A stretch of DNA of 64,000 nt, from the NCBI RefSeq assembly GCF_900607235.1, contig NZ_LR027851.1, positions 186,001 through 250,000 of the forward strand, read 5' to 3'. Both the position numbers and the translations under genes were made by a program. Position 1 is the first letter of the stretch; every line of letters starts with the position of its first letter. The DNA comes from Olivibacter jilunii. Lineage in GTDB: Bacteria > Bacteroidota > Bacteroidia > Sphingobacteriales > Sphingobacteriaceae. Shown piece after piece: positions 53,103 to 62,159 of this stretch. The notes beneath the pieces were generated by a model. That model saw nothing but the letters and a program-made list of their open reading frames with translations, did no database searches and was not told the DNA's origin.

Positions 53103-54107
53103 TTAATCAATTAAACCCATACTGAACTCATCGTAAGGTGCACCCGTATCCGTACCCAAAGGTACAATGCTTTCCAGATGTGAAATATCCGCTTCAGTCA
53201 ACTCAATGGTAGTCGCTGCGAGGTTTTGCTCCAGGTACTTTCTGCGTTTTGTTCCCGGGATCGGTAAAATTCCCTTGCTCATGATCCAGGCCAAAGCCAG
53301 CTGCGAAGAAGTTACGTTCTTTTCTTCAGCCATGGCTTCAATTGCCTTGACCAATTCAAGATTTTTATTAAACATCTCGCCTTGGAAACGCGGAATCGCT
53401 CTGCGGAAATCGTTCTCCGGCAGGTCATCGATGCTTTTGATCTGTCCCGATAAAAAGCCACGGCCCAATGGTGAGTAAGCTACAAACCCGATACCCAGTT
53501 CCTTTAATGTCGCTAACACTCCGCGTTCTTCCACCGTTCGTTCAAATAAAGAATACTCGCTTTGTACTGCGGTGATAGGGTGTACGGCATGCGCACGCTT
53601 AACCGTTTCAGACGATACTTCCGACAGACCGATATAACCTACTTTACCTTCTTTAACCAGCTCGGCCATGGCTTCCACCGTTTCCTCGATCGGCGTATTT
53701 TTATCCAGACGGTGTAGGTAATACAAATCGATGTAATCCGTATCGAGATTCTTCAGCGAACGCTCTAAAGATTTCTTTACATAATCCCTTTTACCATTGA
53801 TGGCCCAAGTCACTTTATTGTTGTCATCGATCTCCCAGCCAAACTTGGTGGCCAGAATATACTGATCGCGTTTACCGCTGATTGCCTTCGCAATGAGCTG
53901 CTCGTTTTTCAGCGGCCCATACAGATCGGCAGTATCCAAGAAATTGCCGCCCAACTCGAGCGAACGGTGAATCGTCGCGATCGCTTCCTGCTCATCCGCA
54001 GGCCCGTACATATGGCCTTCTTCAAAACCCGTCATACCCATACAGCCCAGGCCGACCATCGGCACAACCAAACCTTGGCTGCCCAATGCAATTTGTTTAA
54101 TTTCCAT
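53103..54107 (-). CDS. Aldo/keto reductase
   Basis: A 334-residue TIM-barrel aldo/keto reductase. The catalytic tetrad is readable: Asp 58 ([10 protein letters not shown]), Tyr 63, Lys 88 (ATKFG) and His 132 (LYYLHRLDK). The [12 protein letters not shown] and [17 protein letters not shown] segments are typical of the AKR group with KSxGIPGT-type phosphate binding for NADPH. It reduces aldehydes or ketones. The upstream region holds tandem GCAAATC sites 21 bases apart. The AraC gene follows directly. Confidence 0.92.
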   Translation of the reverse strand: MEIKQIALGSQGLVVPMVGLGCMGMTGFEEGHMYGPADEQEAIATIHRSLELGGNFLDTADLYGPLKNEQLIAKAISGKRDQYILATKFGWEIDDNNKVTWAINGKRDYVKKSLERSLKNLDTDYIDLYYLHRLDKNTPIEETVEAMAELVKEGKVGYIGLSEVSSETVKRAHAVHPITAVQSEYSLFERTVEERGVLATLKELGIGFVAYSPLGRGFLSGQIKSIDDLPENDFRRAIPRFQGEMFNKNLELVKAIEAMAEEKNVTSSQLALAWIMSKGILPIPGTKRRKYLEQNLAATTIELTEADISHLESIVPLGTDTGAPYDEFSMGLID

Positions 54108-54144
54108 GATCCAAAGGTCGGTAAACCAACTTGCGTGCGTGTAT

Positions 54145-54172
54145 GCAAATCCCTGAAGCTTGTAAGCAAATC
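54145..54172. promoter_or_regulatory. Tandem half-sites, aldo/keto reductase promoter
   Basis: GCAAATC occurs at 54145-54151 and 54166-54172, exactly 21 bases apart, between 38 and 65 bases before the reductase start. AAGCTTGT lies between them, as in the promoter of the paralogous SDR system. This period suits an AraC activator bound on one face of DNA. Confidence 0.5.
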
Positions 54173-54366
54173 AAGGGATGATTTAGTGAATTCTTTGGAG
54201 AACCTGACCGCGAAAATCCATCATCATCTGCATACCAGATTGCCTTGTCCAACGACATGCCATTTAACTCAACCATCAATGGGATACTTTTTGAGAGCAT
54301 CGCTTTCAGACCTAATTACATCCGACGAGGAATTTTTACTTAAATTTACGGTGGTCTTTTTAGTTT
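54173..54366. other. Intergenic region without a gene
   Basis: About 190 bases between the half-sites and the divergent AraC gene. Nothing recognisable was seen. Confidence 0.3.
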
Positions 54367-55314
54367 ATGCCAAATACCAAAGTCTATATTCCCTGGCTCG
54401 ATAAAATCAGCGACTTCTACGATACTTTTCGGATCGGGAAGGCTGAGAATAATTTTTTTACGATTATGCGGATGGAAGACCAATCAAAAGATAAGTTATT
54501 GTTCATGCCGCTCTTTCGTGGAAATTTTTTTCGGCTTGTCATTTGCAAAACACCGGGGCTCCGATTCCTGTTGCCCGACGAAACCGTAAGTACATCCTCA
54601 AACTCTATCTATTTTGCGTATCCGGGCAAGATAGAAAGCTGGCAACGTGTGGAAACCATATATGGCTACCTCATTTGTTTTACGCCGGAATTTGCGGAAA
54701 CCGACCCGCTAGGGCCGAGGTTTGAAAAAGACTTTCCCTTCTTCATGAACGGAGCCAATTCAATTTTAAGGGTATCGCAGGAAGATATGGATGCCGTAGG
54801 ACATATAGCCGAAACGTTGCTCAGCGAGATGAAATCCGGTAATGCGGATAATTTTGAAATGATACAACCGCTGTTAAGGGTGCTGCTTATTAGTGTCCGT
54901 CGCCTGTACTATAAAGACAAAGAGGCAAAAACAGATTTTCAGTTAAAACAGGCATCCCTTATGATCAGGTTCAGGAAAGTGTTGGATAGTTATTCTATCG
55001 ATGCACCAAGCAAAAGAAAAGAGCACAAACCAACCGTAAAAAATATTGCAGATGAACTACACCTCACACCCAGTCATTTGAACTTTCTTGTCAAGAAGTA
55101 TACTGGGCACACCGCGTTGCACCATATCCATGAACAGATATTGCTGGAGGCAAAAAGCCTGTTGACACATACGGATCTTCAGGTATCGGAAATAGCTGAC
55201 CTGCTACAATTCAATGAAGCACCTTATTTCAACCGGTTTTTTAAGAAAATGACGGGTATCACACCCACGGCTTACCGTGATGATGCCCTTCAACTCATGC
55301 GGCGCCCACTCTAA
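54367..55314 (+). CDS. AraC-family regulator (MFS-linked)
   Basis: A 315-residue AraC protein: N-terminal sensor (YIPWLDKISDFYDTFRIG near 7-24, LPDETVSTSSNSIYFAYPGK near 69-88) and C-terminal HTH pair, VKNIADELHLTPSHLNFLVKKYTGHT near 226-251 and VSEIADLLQFNEAPYFNRFFKKMTGITPTAYR near 278-309. The MFS transporter gene begins 97 bases after its stop on the same strand, so both are probably regulated together. It is divergent from the aldo/keto reductase gene. The inducer is unknown. Confidence 0.88.
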   Translation: MPNTKVYIPWLDKISDFYDTFRIGKAENNFFTIMRMEDQSKDKLLFMPLFRGNFFRLVICKTPGLRFLLPDETVSTSSNSIYFAYPGKIESWQRVETIYGYLICFTPEFAETDPLGPRFEKDFPFFMNGANSILRVSQEDMDAVGHIAETLLSEMKSGNADNFEMIQPLLRVLLISVRRLYYKDKEAKTDFQLKQASLMIRFRKVLDSYSIDAPSKRKEHKPTVKNIADELHLTPSHLNFLVKKYTGHTALHHIHEQILLEAKSLLTHTDLQVSEIADLLQFNEAPYFNRFFKKMTGITPTAYRDDALQLMRRPL

Positions 55315-55411
55315 AGCCAAAATCGATAAAAAGTCCAATCATCACCTGAATTGGTATAAGCGATATTCTTTTCATCCTCCCGAAATTTGGGCGATTACAA
55401 TAAAGAAAAGA

Positions 55412-56605
55412 ATGAGCAAATTAAATAAAAGCGGCGAAACAGCCGTACAGGCGTCTATGCTACCAGTCTATATCGTATCACTGGCTACTTTTATTATCAT
55501 TTTTCAAGGCTTTATGGTCGCACCGCTACTGCCCATGCTTTCCGAGCAGTTCGGTACTACTGTCCGTCACGTCAGTTTTATCGAACCTGCCTACTTACTC
55601 GGGTATGGACTGTTCACATTGGTATATGCATCACTTAGCGACCGCTTCGGTAGGTTCCGGGTTATCGTATTTAGCCTTTTTATGTTTTGCTTATTTACCT
55701 TGTCGACTGCTTTTGTAAACGGAGTCAACCAGATGATTTTCCTAAGGTTATTGACAGGAATTGGTGCTGCCGGTGTTGCTCCTACAACCATTAGTTGGAT
55801 CGGTGATTCCTATCCTTACGAAAAGCGGGGTCACGCCCTCGGCATTTTTTTCGGCGCCATGGCAGGTGGTACGGCATTTGGAGCCACCACAGGGGCATTA
55901 ATTACTTCCCTGATAGGTTGGCAATGGCTTTTTGCGGAAGTTGCAGCAATCGGATTGGCTATTTTGGTTCTGATATTGATGCAGCAAAAGAACATCTTCG
56001 GAAAAACCAAAGCTGCGGTAAAAAAAAGGGATAATACTATACTGTCTATTCAGAGTATTTTGTCGACCGGAAGGGCCAAGCGGACCTATCTTTATGTCAT
56101 GTTCAACGGTATGTTCCATAGTGGTATTTTTGCTTGGTTGGGTTATTTCTTCTATAAGAATTATGGGTTGAACGAATTTCAGATCGGTCTTGCCTTATTA
56201 GGTTATGGTATTCCAGGACTGTTGTTGGGTCCATTGTTGGGCAGGTTAGCTGACCGCTACGGAAGAAATAAGATAATACCTGTGGGCTTAGCGCTAAGCG
56301 GTATAACCGTGCTACTACTAAGCCAGAATTTCAGCCTTGCCGCATCTCATGTTTTAGTAGCATTGCTATCTTTAGGATTTGACTTATCCCATCCTTTGTT
56401 TGCTGCCATTGTCACTACATTTAGTTCCAAAAAAGGTATTGCTACGGGACTTTTCGCTTTTTCCCTTTTCACAGGTTACGGTTTGGGAAGTCTCGTATTG
56501 AGCCTGATCGTCAATATCGGTCTGGATAGCGCATTTCAGCTATTTGGCGCTAGTATTTTGATAGCAGCAGTTTGTTCGATATTTGTTTTTAGAAATGAGA
56601 AGTAA
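55412..56605 (+). CDS. MFS transporter (drug or metabolite efflux type)
   Basis: From the Met at 55412 (MSKLNKSGETAVQASMLPVY) the protein has about 397 residues and 12 membrane helices. Motif A is visible as YASLSDRFGRFRVIVFSLFM near 71-90, and the matching second half is LLGRLADRYGRNKIIPVGLA near 277-296. This is the DHA1-like drug/H+ antiporter group. The frame opens inside the end of the AraC gene (55277), but the extra 45 residues are basic and not membrane-like. The paired AraC gene upstream makes an inducible efflux function likely. Confidence 0.88.
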   Translation: MSKLNKSGETAVQASMLPVYIVSLATFIIIFQGFMVAPLLPMLSEQFGTTVRHVSFIEPAYLLGYGLFTLVYASLSDRFGRFRVIVFSLFMFCLFTLSTAFVNGVNQMIFLRLLTGIGAAGVAPTTISWIGDSYPYEKRGHALGIFFGAMAGGTAFGATTGALITSLIGWQWLFAEVAAIGLAILVLILMQQKNIFGKTKAAVKKRDNTILSIQSILSTGRAKRTYLYVMFNGMFHSGIFAWLGYFFYKNYGLNEFQIGLALLGYGIPGLLLGPLLGRLADRYGRNKIIPVGLALSGITVLLLSQNFSLAASHVLVALLSLGFDLSHPLFAAIVTTFSSKKGIATGLFAFSLFTGYGLGSLVLSLIVNIGLDSAFQLFGASILIAAVCSIFVFRNEK

Positions 56606-56742
56606 TAATAACTTTCTTCTCCATTTAAAATCTTGCTTAATGCCCCTAAAAAGCTGAAATGGATAGGAGTTGGAACGTATCTTGAATGATTCCGATTTAA
56701 ACTATTTGGTAATAATAAGTAAAGAGATAAAAACTGATAATA

Positions 56743-57090
56743 TTATAACTCCTTTCTGATTTTCTCTTTATGCTTTTTACCCCAAACTTCCATTGGCCTT
56801 ATAATATCGTGAAGCGAAAATGTATAGTCTACAACGGAATATTCGATTTTAACCGGGTATTCGTTCACGAGGGTTCTTTTAATCAAAAAATTATCCTCCA
56901 AATGTTTCAACTCTTTCGACAAAACGCGATTTGTAATTTTCGGAATAGAATTAGCTATGTCATTAAAACGCTTGTTACCCTTATAAATAGATAGGATGAT
57001 TGGTAATTTCCATTTACCACCAATTACATACATTGTATCTTGTACCGCCCTGATATTCTCTTGAAACAGGTTTTCTTCTTCATTTGTCAT
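56743..57090 (-). CDS. HxlR-type winged-helix regulator
   Basis: A 115-residue HxlR regulator with the layout: QDTMYVIGGKWKLPIILSIY near 17-36, GNKRFNDIANSIPKITNRVLSKELKHLEDNFLIKRTL near 38-74, YPVKIEYSVVDYTFSL for the wing and the C-terminal helix MEVWGKKHKEKIRKEL. Such proteins sense electrophiles or redox state, often through Cys; none is seen in the DNA-binding part here. It is divergent from the NTF2-like gene, and palindromic GTATAC sites lie between the two. Confidence 0.88.
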   Translation of the reverse strand: MTNEEENLFQENIRAVQDTMYVIGGKWKLPIILSIYKGNKRFNDIANSIPKITNRVLSKELKHLEDNFLIKRTLVNEYPVKIEYSVVDYTFSLHDIIRPMEVWGKKHKEKIRKEL

Positions 57091-57107
57091 AAATTAAGTA
57101 TCCTTTT

Positions 57108-57149
57108 GTATACAGGTATCAAATGTATACTTTCTTGCTAATATATTTG
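57108..57149. promoter_or_regulatory. HxlR operator region and TAnnTTTG box
   Basis: GTATAC occurs at 57108-57113 and 57125-57130, 17 bases apart, in the region shared by the divergent HxlR and NTF2-like genes. TATATTTG at 57142-57149 fits a -7 box for the plus-strand gene starting at 57176. The palindromes would suit a dimeric repressor. Confidence 0.5.
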
Positions 57150-57175
57150 CACTATTAACTAAAAGATAATTGATA

Positions 57176-57592
57176 ATGATTAGAAAAGATGATAAAGAAA
57201 TTCTTGTTTCCATGGTGGAAGCAATGACAAAATCTACATCAGGATTAGAAAGCACAAAAAATTGGGCAACAAATGCCTTATGGTACGATATCCCACCTTT
57301 TGCTTCGCGCGGTATTCAACCTGCTATAAAAAAATTAGATACTACTTTTAGCAACTTTAAGTCGTGTAAAATTTCTATTCTTCACACGGACACATTTCTA
57401 AGCAAGGATATTGGCATTGTATGCACCATTCAAAAAGCAGAAATTGTACTCGTAAATGATGTTAAGAAGACCTTATTATTCCGAGAAACAGACTGTTTCA
57501 AAAAAGACGAAAAGAATGAATGGCTTTTAATTCACCAACACACTTCTGTTCCGAATGGAGGAGATTGGGACGGGAGTATCGTTACAGAATAA
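57176..57592 (+). CDS. NTF2-like/SnoaL-type protein
   Basis: A protein of 138 residues with the cone-shaped NTF2-like fold. LVSMVEAMTKSTSGLESTKNW near 10-30 is the first helix, WYDIPPFASRGIQPAIKKLDTTF near 36-58 has the small cavity region, and later strands are SCKISILHTDTFLS and IVLVNDVKKTLLFRETDCFKKDEKNEWLLIHQHTS. It resembles a SnoaL-like or DUF4440 protein, probably a binding protein. It is divergent from the HxlR gene. The frame also has a TTG two codons upstream; ATG at 57176 is preferred. Confidence 0.72.
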   Translation: MIRKDDKEILVSMVEAMTKSTSGLESTKNWATNALWYDIPPFASRGIQPAIKKLDTTFSNFKSCKISILHTDTFLSKDIGIVCTIQKAEIVLVNDVKKTLLFRETDCFKKDEKNEWLLIHQHTSVPNGGDWDGSIVTE

Positions 57593-57680
57593 AAGTTAAT
57601 TGAATAATGGTTCCAACCTCACTTATAATGAAATATAAAGATTAATTGGTAAATTCGCTTAAAGGTGATCGTTAGAAACT

Positions 57681-58535
57681 ATGCCCCTAAATACTTTTCC
57701 TGAAAATCTGAGCCAGAACAAAGAGCTCTCTATACGTATCGTTTCTCCGGAGTTCGGCCATATATCATCAGAGATGGCGGTTCAATACGGTTCTGCTCAA
57801 CGGTTACCTTATTATTTCTTTCTTTTCGTGCTGCGCGGGAACAGCCAAGAGGTCATAGACGGGAAAACGATCGAAGTAGGCGAACATGAGCTTTTTTTTG
57901 CGTTACCCCACCAACTTAGGCAACTGCCTACAACCGGCCATAGCGCAGACTATTATAAATTGGGGTTTGACGATGAGTGCCTCTCGCGATTGCCGAAAAA
58001 GTTCCCTTTTTTGCTCAACCCTCTGAACCGGCAAAAAATCAGTTTTCCACCCGATGCTGCACTTAGACTTCGGAATACGTTTAAGATTTTGAACGAACTG
58101 CTACGTACTGCCGACAATGATCCGGAGCTGATTCTGGCTTACCTGAACAGCCTGCTTACAGAAATAAACGCCGCTTATTATGCATTACATAAGAAGCACA
58201 CGGCAGCGGGTCTTGATAAGTTTTTAGGGTTCAAACTATTTGTAGAAGATAATCTTACTGATCAACCTGCCATCACGGAGATCGCCGATAAGCTGGCCTT
58301 AAGCACAGATTGTTTGTATAGAATCGTAAAACAGCATTCCGGCGTTTCACCTAAGGAATTCATCACAGACCGTTTGATCATGGAGGCCAGACGCAGAATG
58401 TATAATAACCAAAATACATCGGTAAAGGAACTGGCATTTGAGCTCGGCTTTAATGACCCGAGTTATTTTTCGCGTCTGTTCAAAAAGGTAACCGGTAAAA
58501 CGATAGCCGCTTTTTACCGGGATTTGTCCTTGTAA
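57681..58535 (+). CDS. AraC-family regulator (epimerase-linked)
   Basis: A 284-residue AraC protein: N-terminal cupin-like sensor (LRGNSQEVIDGKTIEVGEHE near 52-71). C-terminal HTH pair with ITEIADKLALSTDCLYRIVKQHSGVSPKEF near 198-227 and VKELAFELGFNDPSYFSRLFKKVTGKTIAAFYR near 248-280. The NAD-dependent epimerase gene begins 63 bases after its stop, with repeated TTTTGTCC in the gap. It probably controls that gene. Confidence 0.9.
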   Translation: MPLNTFPENLSQNKELSIRIVSPEFGHISSEMAVQYGSAQRLPYYFFLFVLRGNSQEVIDGKTIEVGEHELFFALPHQLRQLPTTGHSADYYKLGFDDECLSRLPKKFPFLLNPLNRQKISFPPDAALRLRNTFKILNELLRTADNDPELILAYLNSLLTEINAAYYALHKKHTAAGLDKFLGFKLFVEDNLTDQPAITEIADKLALSTDCLYRIVKQHSGVSPKEFITDRLIMEARRRMYNNQNTSVKELAFELGFNDPSYFSRLFKKVTGKTIAAFYRDLSL

Positions 58536-58537
58536 AA

Positions 58538-58584
58538 GCGGTTTTTGTCCGAATCTTACTAGTACATTAGCCGCACTTTTGTCC
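58538..58584. promoter_or_regulatory. Repeated TTTTGTCC sites before the epimerase gene
   Basis: GCGGTTTTTGTCC (58538-58550) and CCGCACTTTTGTCC (58571-58584) are direct repeats; a third TTTGTCC lies at 58523-58529 inside the end of the AraC gene. The 34-base and 21-base spacings suit AraC binding. Confidence 0.45.
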
Positions 58585-58598
58585 AAAACGATTTAATT

Positions 58599-59426
58599 AT
58601 GGACAAACAATTTGGTAAAATATTACTAACCGGTGCAACCGGGTTAGTTGGGTCAAGGCTTTTGCCTCGCCTTGTTAAAGCGGGATATGATTGTTTTGCA
58701 CTGGTACGTGGCAAAGAAGTCGCGACCGGAGTAACGGCTGTGCAAGGCGACTTGTTTGATCCGGAGACACTTCAAGAAGCTGTAAAAGACGCCGTAGCTG
58801 TTATTCACCTGGCAGCCGTGTTCCGGTCAACGGATATGGACCTGATCTGGAAAAGTAATCTGGAGGGTACGCGCAATCTCATTGATGCCGTAAAGAGCAA
58901 CGCCCCTGATGCCCGTTTCATATTTGCAAGTACCAGCCATGTTTATGATATAAATAGCCCGCACCCCGGTCGGGAGGATGATGCGCTTAACCCGCAACAT
59001 GCCTATCCGGCTAGTAAAGTTGCTGCGGAAAATGAGTTGAGTGAAAGCGGACTGAACTGGTCTGTTCTGCGCTTCCCATTTGTTTATGGTGATGGTGACG
59101 GCCACCTGGAAGAATTGCCTAAACACGTGGTTGCTGCAAAATTTCATCCGGCTATGCGGATGAGCACCATCCACCATCGCGATATATACACGGCTGTCAT
59201 CATGGCTTTGCAAGGGATCATGGACAGGCGAGTGGTCAATATCGCAGATGAGGCCCCAACGACATTATACGAGCTCTTGCAGCTTGTTGGCGAAACGATG
59301 ACTTCATCAGCAGAGCCGTTGATAAACCCTTGGTATCTTCATGCCGATGCCTCGCTCGCCCGTAGCTTGGGCTTTCAACCTTCGATAAGAACCGTTTATC
59401 AGGCGGCACAAGAAAACCTGCTCTGA
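58599..59426 (+). CDS. NAD-dependent epimerase/dehydratase (extended SDR)
   Basis: A 275-residue extended SDR: TGATGLVG at 11-18 (Rossmann), HLAAVF near 70-75, Ser/Tyr/Lys catalysis with FASTSHVYD near 109-117, Tyr 136 and Lys 140 (YPASK). The shape resembles dihydroflavonol reductase-like and sugar epimerases, but the length is short for sugar enzymes. The AraC gene upstream suggests an inducible, detoxifying ketone reductase rather than a biosynthetic role. Cofactor is likely NADP, as Arg follows strand 2 (LVRGKE). Confidence 0.88.
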   Translation: MDKQFGKILLTGATGLVGSRLLPRLVKAGYDCFALVRGKEVATGVTAVQGDLFDPETLQEAVKDAVAVIHLAAVFRSTDMDLIWKSNLEGTRNLIDAVKSNAPDARFIFASTSHVYDINSPHPGREDDALNPQHAYPASKVAAENELSESGLNWSVLRFPFVYGDGDGHLEELPKHVVAAKFHPAMRMSTIHHRDIYTAVIMALQGIMDRRVVNIADEAPTTLYELLQLVGETMTSSAEPLINPWYLHADASLARSLGFQPSIRTVYQAAQENLL

Positions 59427-59582
59427 CAAATACTTGATCTTCTTTTGGTCGCGCCGGAATTACATCCGTGTTTCACCGGCGCGTAACCTGAGCTATTTCT
59501 GCACATAACTATCCTACCAGATTTGACTACCTGCATATGAGCCGCTATGGCAAACCCTTGTCTCTTTGCATTATTTTAAGTT

Positions 59583-60431
59583 TCAATGTTCGGGCGTGGA
59601 TTTAAAGTTTGCGGCGGGCTTGGCAGGTTGGTTCAGCAATTCAGTTGGGGCATAGCCAAAATGTTTCTTAAATGCGTATGAAAAGTGCGACAGGTTTTCA
59701 AAGCCTGTTTCGTAACAGACGTCAATCGGGCGCTTCTGTTTTTCCGTAAACTGGTAATGTGCCAATTCCAGCCGCTTTTGCGTGAGCCACCGTTGTGGGG
59801 TAGTATGAAACACTTTGCTGAAGTCTCTTTTAAAGGTAGTGAGGCTTCTCCCAGTCAGGTAAGCGAATTTTTCCAGGGGAAGGTTAAACATAAAGTTCTT
59901 TTCCATATAGTCGGTCAGATCAATTTTTCCCGGTTCTTCAAAATTGGTCAGTATGTTGTCTATGCTTTTGTCAATCGCCCTCAGGATACTAATGGCCTCT
60001 GTAATTTTTAATGACGCGATATGCTCCGGAAGCTCGTTCATTTCAAAATACGGGACCAGGGAAGATAAACAACTTTCCAGCAGCGGATGATTGTTGAAAT
60101 GATAGATTTTCGGCGGTTCCAAGATTTTGGCAACTCCATTCTGATTGGCATAAAAATCCCTTAATCTCGCTGTGGAAAGATGCATCACGACTGTCTGATG
60201 CGGTTTGCCGTCTTTGGGATAATTAATGATGGTTGCGAGCTGGTTTCTTGGAATCAGGAAAATATCACCCTCTCTAAAAATATAAGTCGCATCTGCCAGA
60301 ACAATTTTTGTTTCGCCTGAAATGAACCAGATCAGCATATGGTGCTCAAACAGAATGTCTGATTTGAAAAACTTATCCTCGTAACAGGAAAGTTTGATAT
60401 CATCCGTTATGTATTTGGCTTCGTATTGCAT
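59583..60431 (-). CDS. AraC-family regulator (SDR-linked)
   Basis: A 282-residue AraC protein: N-terminal cupin (FFKSDILFEHHMLIWFISGETKI near 21-43 and GDIFLIPRNQLATII near 55-69). C-terminal HTH pair has FAYLTGRSLTTFKRDFSKVFHTTPQRW near 190-216 and VCYETGFENLSHFSYAFKKHFGYAPTELL near 237-265. The SDR gene lies upstream on the same strand (148-base gap). A motif shared by both promoters is described at 60497 and 61634, so it probably regulates itself and the SDR gene. Confidence 0.88.
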   Translation of the reverse strand: MQYEAKYITDDIKLSCYEDKFFKSDILFEHHMLIWFISGETKIVLADATYIFREGDIFLIPRNQLATIINYPKDGKPHQTVVMHLSTARLRDFYANQNGVAKILEPPKIYHFNNHPLLESCLSSLVPYFEMNELPEHIASLKITEAISILRAIDKSIDNILTNFEEPGKIDLTDYMEKNFMFNLPLEKFAYLTGRSLTTFKRDFSKVFHTTPQRWLTQKRLELAHYQFTEKQKRPIDVCYETGFENLSHFSYAFKKHFGYAPTELLNQPAKPAANFKSTPEH

Positions 60432-60496
60432 AGCTGTTTCTTATTGTAATCCCGTACGGAAAAATTACTGTAAAAGTAAAGAATATCAGTTAATCT

Positions 60497-60528
60497 ACTT
60501 TGTTTAAAAGTCCTGTTAAACTTTCGAA
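60497..60528. promoter_or_regulatory. Repeat-family site upstream of the SDR-linked AraC gene
   Basis: ACTTTGTTTAAAAGTCC (60497-60513) is followed by TGTTAAACTTTCGAAG (60514-60529), a close relative of the TGTTCAAACGTCCGAAG element at 61639-61655. Thus both half types found before the SDR gene recur here in the reverse order, 66 bases before the AraC start. Confidence 0.5.
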
Positions 60529-60579
60529 GAAAGGCAGACAGATTTATCTTTCAACGTTTTTATTCCCTTTAGTTTGATA

Positions 60580-61575
60580 TTAACTCATTGGAAAAGAGAT
60601 GCCGCTGGTTTCTTCGCTCCATTTCCACAGGCGTTTGGCATCAGCCTCGTCCAACGAATAGCGTTTTACGCCCCGAGACGGCCCGCTGTCGGATGCTAAC
60701 GGTGCAACATCTGCATCCTCACAGTACACACCACCCATATTATCAAGCAAAGGCGTAGTGGCACACCATACCGTTGTGGCAGCACCCTGCGGTATCGTTT
60801 TGAGTGAAGCCAAGACTTCGGGCAACATATTACCCTGTTCGTCCACAAAACCCATTTTTACAAATAATTCCAAGGGTGCTTCCCTTCCAAGTTCAGTTCC
60901 CGCAATGGAACCCGGATGCAGGCTGTATGCCCGTATATTGAAGGCTTTGGCCCGATTGTCCAGTTCAAGCGCGAACAAATTACTGGCCGTTTTGGATTGA
61001 CCATACGCCTGTAATGTTTCGTATGTACGATGCTGAAAGTTGGGGTCATCAAAATCGAAGGTTCCGAACTGGTGACCTTGGGAAGATACATTGATGACCC
61101 TGGCACCATTCGCTTGTTTGAGAGCAGGCCATAGCTTTGCTGTTAACCGGAATTGTGCCAGGTAATTGGTCGCCAGTTGTGATTCAATACCATGGCTGTT
61201 GTGGCGAAGCGGTACCCACATAATGCCGGCATTGTTGATGAGCAGATGCAGAGGCCTGCCAGAGTCCAGAAACTTTTGTGCAAAGGCATCAATAGAAGCC
61301 GGATTCATCAGGTCCATCGGCTCTATTTCGACATTGGCGATTCCATCCAGGTTACGTTTTGCTTTTTCTACATTTCTTGCCGGTACGATGACAGTTGCCC
61401 CGGCCTGCGCCAATGTTTTGGTGGTTTCCTGACCGATACCTGTGTTACCACCTGTTATAACGGCGATTTTTCCTGAAAGGTCAATACCTTTGATGATGTC
61501 TGCTGCTGTTGATTCCGCGTTGAAGCCCGAGCCTATTGGCTGTTGCAATGCTCCCTGATAATTGTTCTTTTCCAT
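60580..61575 (-). CDS. SDR family oxidoreductase (AraC-linked, NADP type)
   Basis: A 331-residue SDR of the retinol-dehydrogenase-like group: TGGNTGIG at 41-48, Arg 67 after strand 2 (NADP preference), NNAG at 114-117, Tyr 191 and Lys 195 (YGQSK) with Ser-Ser-Gln (NVSSQG) before it. The ~30-residue N-terminal extension is typical of that group. It lies upstream of the AraC gene in the same direction. Its promoter carries the tandem GCTTTGTT sites and a TACCTTTG -7 box (61607-61614). Confidence 0.9.
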   Translation of the reverse strand: MEKNNYQGALQQPIGSGFNAESTAADIIKGIDLSGKIAVITGGNTGIGQETTKTLAQAGATVIVPARNVEKAKRNLDGIANVEIEPMDLMNPASIDAFAQKFLDSGRPLHLLINNAGIMWVPLRHNSHGIESQLATNYLAQFRLTAKLWPALKQANGARVINVSSQGHQFGTFDFDDPNFQHRTYETLQAYGQSKTASNLFALELDNRAKAFNIRAYSLHPGSIAGTELGREAPLELFVKMGFVDEQGNMLPEVLASLKTIPQGAATTVWCATTPLLDNMGGVYCEDADVAPLASDSGPSRGVKRYSLDEADAKRLWKWSEETSGISFPMS

Positions 61576-61606
61576 CTTTTAGAAATTTTATTCGTTATTG
61601 ATGAAA

Positions 61607-61673
61607 CAAAGGTAAACAGGCAATCAAAGTCTGGCTTTGTTCAAACGTCCGAAGTTGCTTTGTTTAAAAGTCC
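61607..61673 (-). promoter_or_regulatory. SDR promoter with tandem AraC-like half-sites
   Basis: On the plus strand GCTTTGTTCAAACGTCC (61634-61650) and GCTTTGTTTAAAAGTCC (61657-61673) are direct repeats 23 bases apart. On the minus strand a TACCTTTG -7 box (61607-61614) lies 32 bases before the SDR start, with the half-sites just upstream of it. This is the layout of an AraC-activated promoter. Confidence 0.55.
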
Positions 61674-61680
61674 ATTGTTG

Positions 61681-61856
61681 TTTCGGAGAGGCGAAGCAAG
61701 AGGAAAAGCCGAAGGGGAGGTGAAAAAAGCCCTGACGTAGTAGAAAACCTTGTCTTAAAGCTCAGTTTGTCTGATGAAAAAGCTGCGGAAATTGCCAAAG
61801 TTTCGATAGACTTTGTCCAAAAAGTTCGTGCCGATTTGGCCAAGAAAAAGCACTAA
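61681..61856 (+). pseudogene. Frameshifted 3' tail of a nuclease/transposase-like gene
   Basis: The plus strand reads EARGKAEGEVKKALT, then shifts one base near 61735 to VVENLVLKLSLSDEKAAEIA, KVSIDFVQKVR and ADLAKKKH with TAA at 61854-61856. The EGKAEG-type linker resembles the C-terminal tail of Rpn-family (PD-(D/E)XK) proteins. A second, unlinked copy lies at 29976-30064. A hairpin terminator follows at 61881-61907. This call is inference, as no catalytic part is left. Confidence 0.5.
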
Positions 61857-61880
61857 AGGATATTCCATTAATAGATATTT

Positions 61881-61907
61881 AAGCCATTTCTTTCAAAGAG
61901 ATGGCTT
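61881..61907 (+). terminator. Terminator after the tail remnant
   Basis: AAGCCAT (61881-61887) pairs with ATGGCTT (61901-61907), and the arms extend imperfectly inward; TTTC follows. It was probably the terminator of the lost gene. Confidence 0.6.
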
Positions 61908-62159
61908 TTCTGTTTTATATGCTAAGGCGCAACTGTCGGTTCCTACCTCTGTCCGGCTGTCACAACTTAAAGTGTTGATTCTTGTTCTGCTGCGATACCT
62001 TTCTTCATAAAAGTAATAACAGCATAATGTTTAAGTAATAATTGAACAGTTTCTTTGGTAAATCAACTACCCTATATGACGGCTAATTGTCCTGTAAGAC
62101 CATTTGTGAAAGGGGGGATATTAAGTGAGATTGCCCGGATCGGATAAAGTTCTTTTTAC
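61908..62159. other. Gap without a gene
   Basis: About 250 bases between the remnant terminator and the membrane protein gene. It presumably holds that gene's promoter; nothing else was recognised. Confidence 0.3.
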
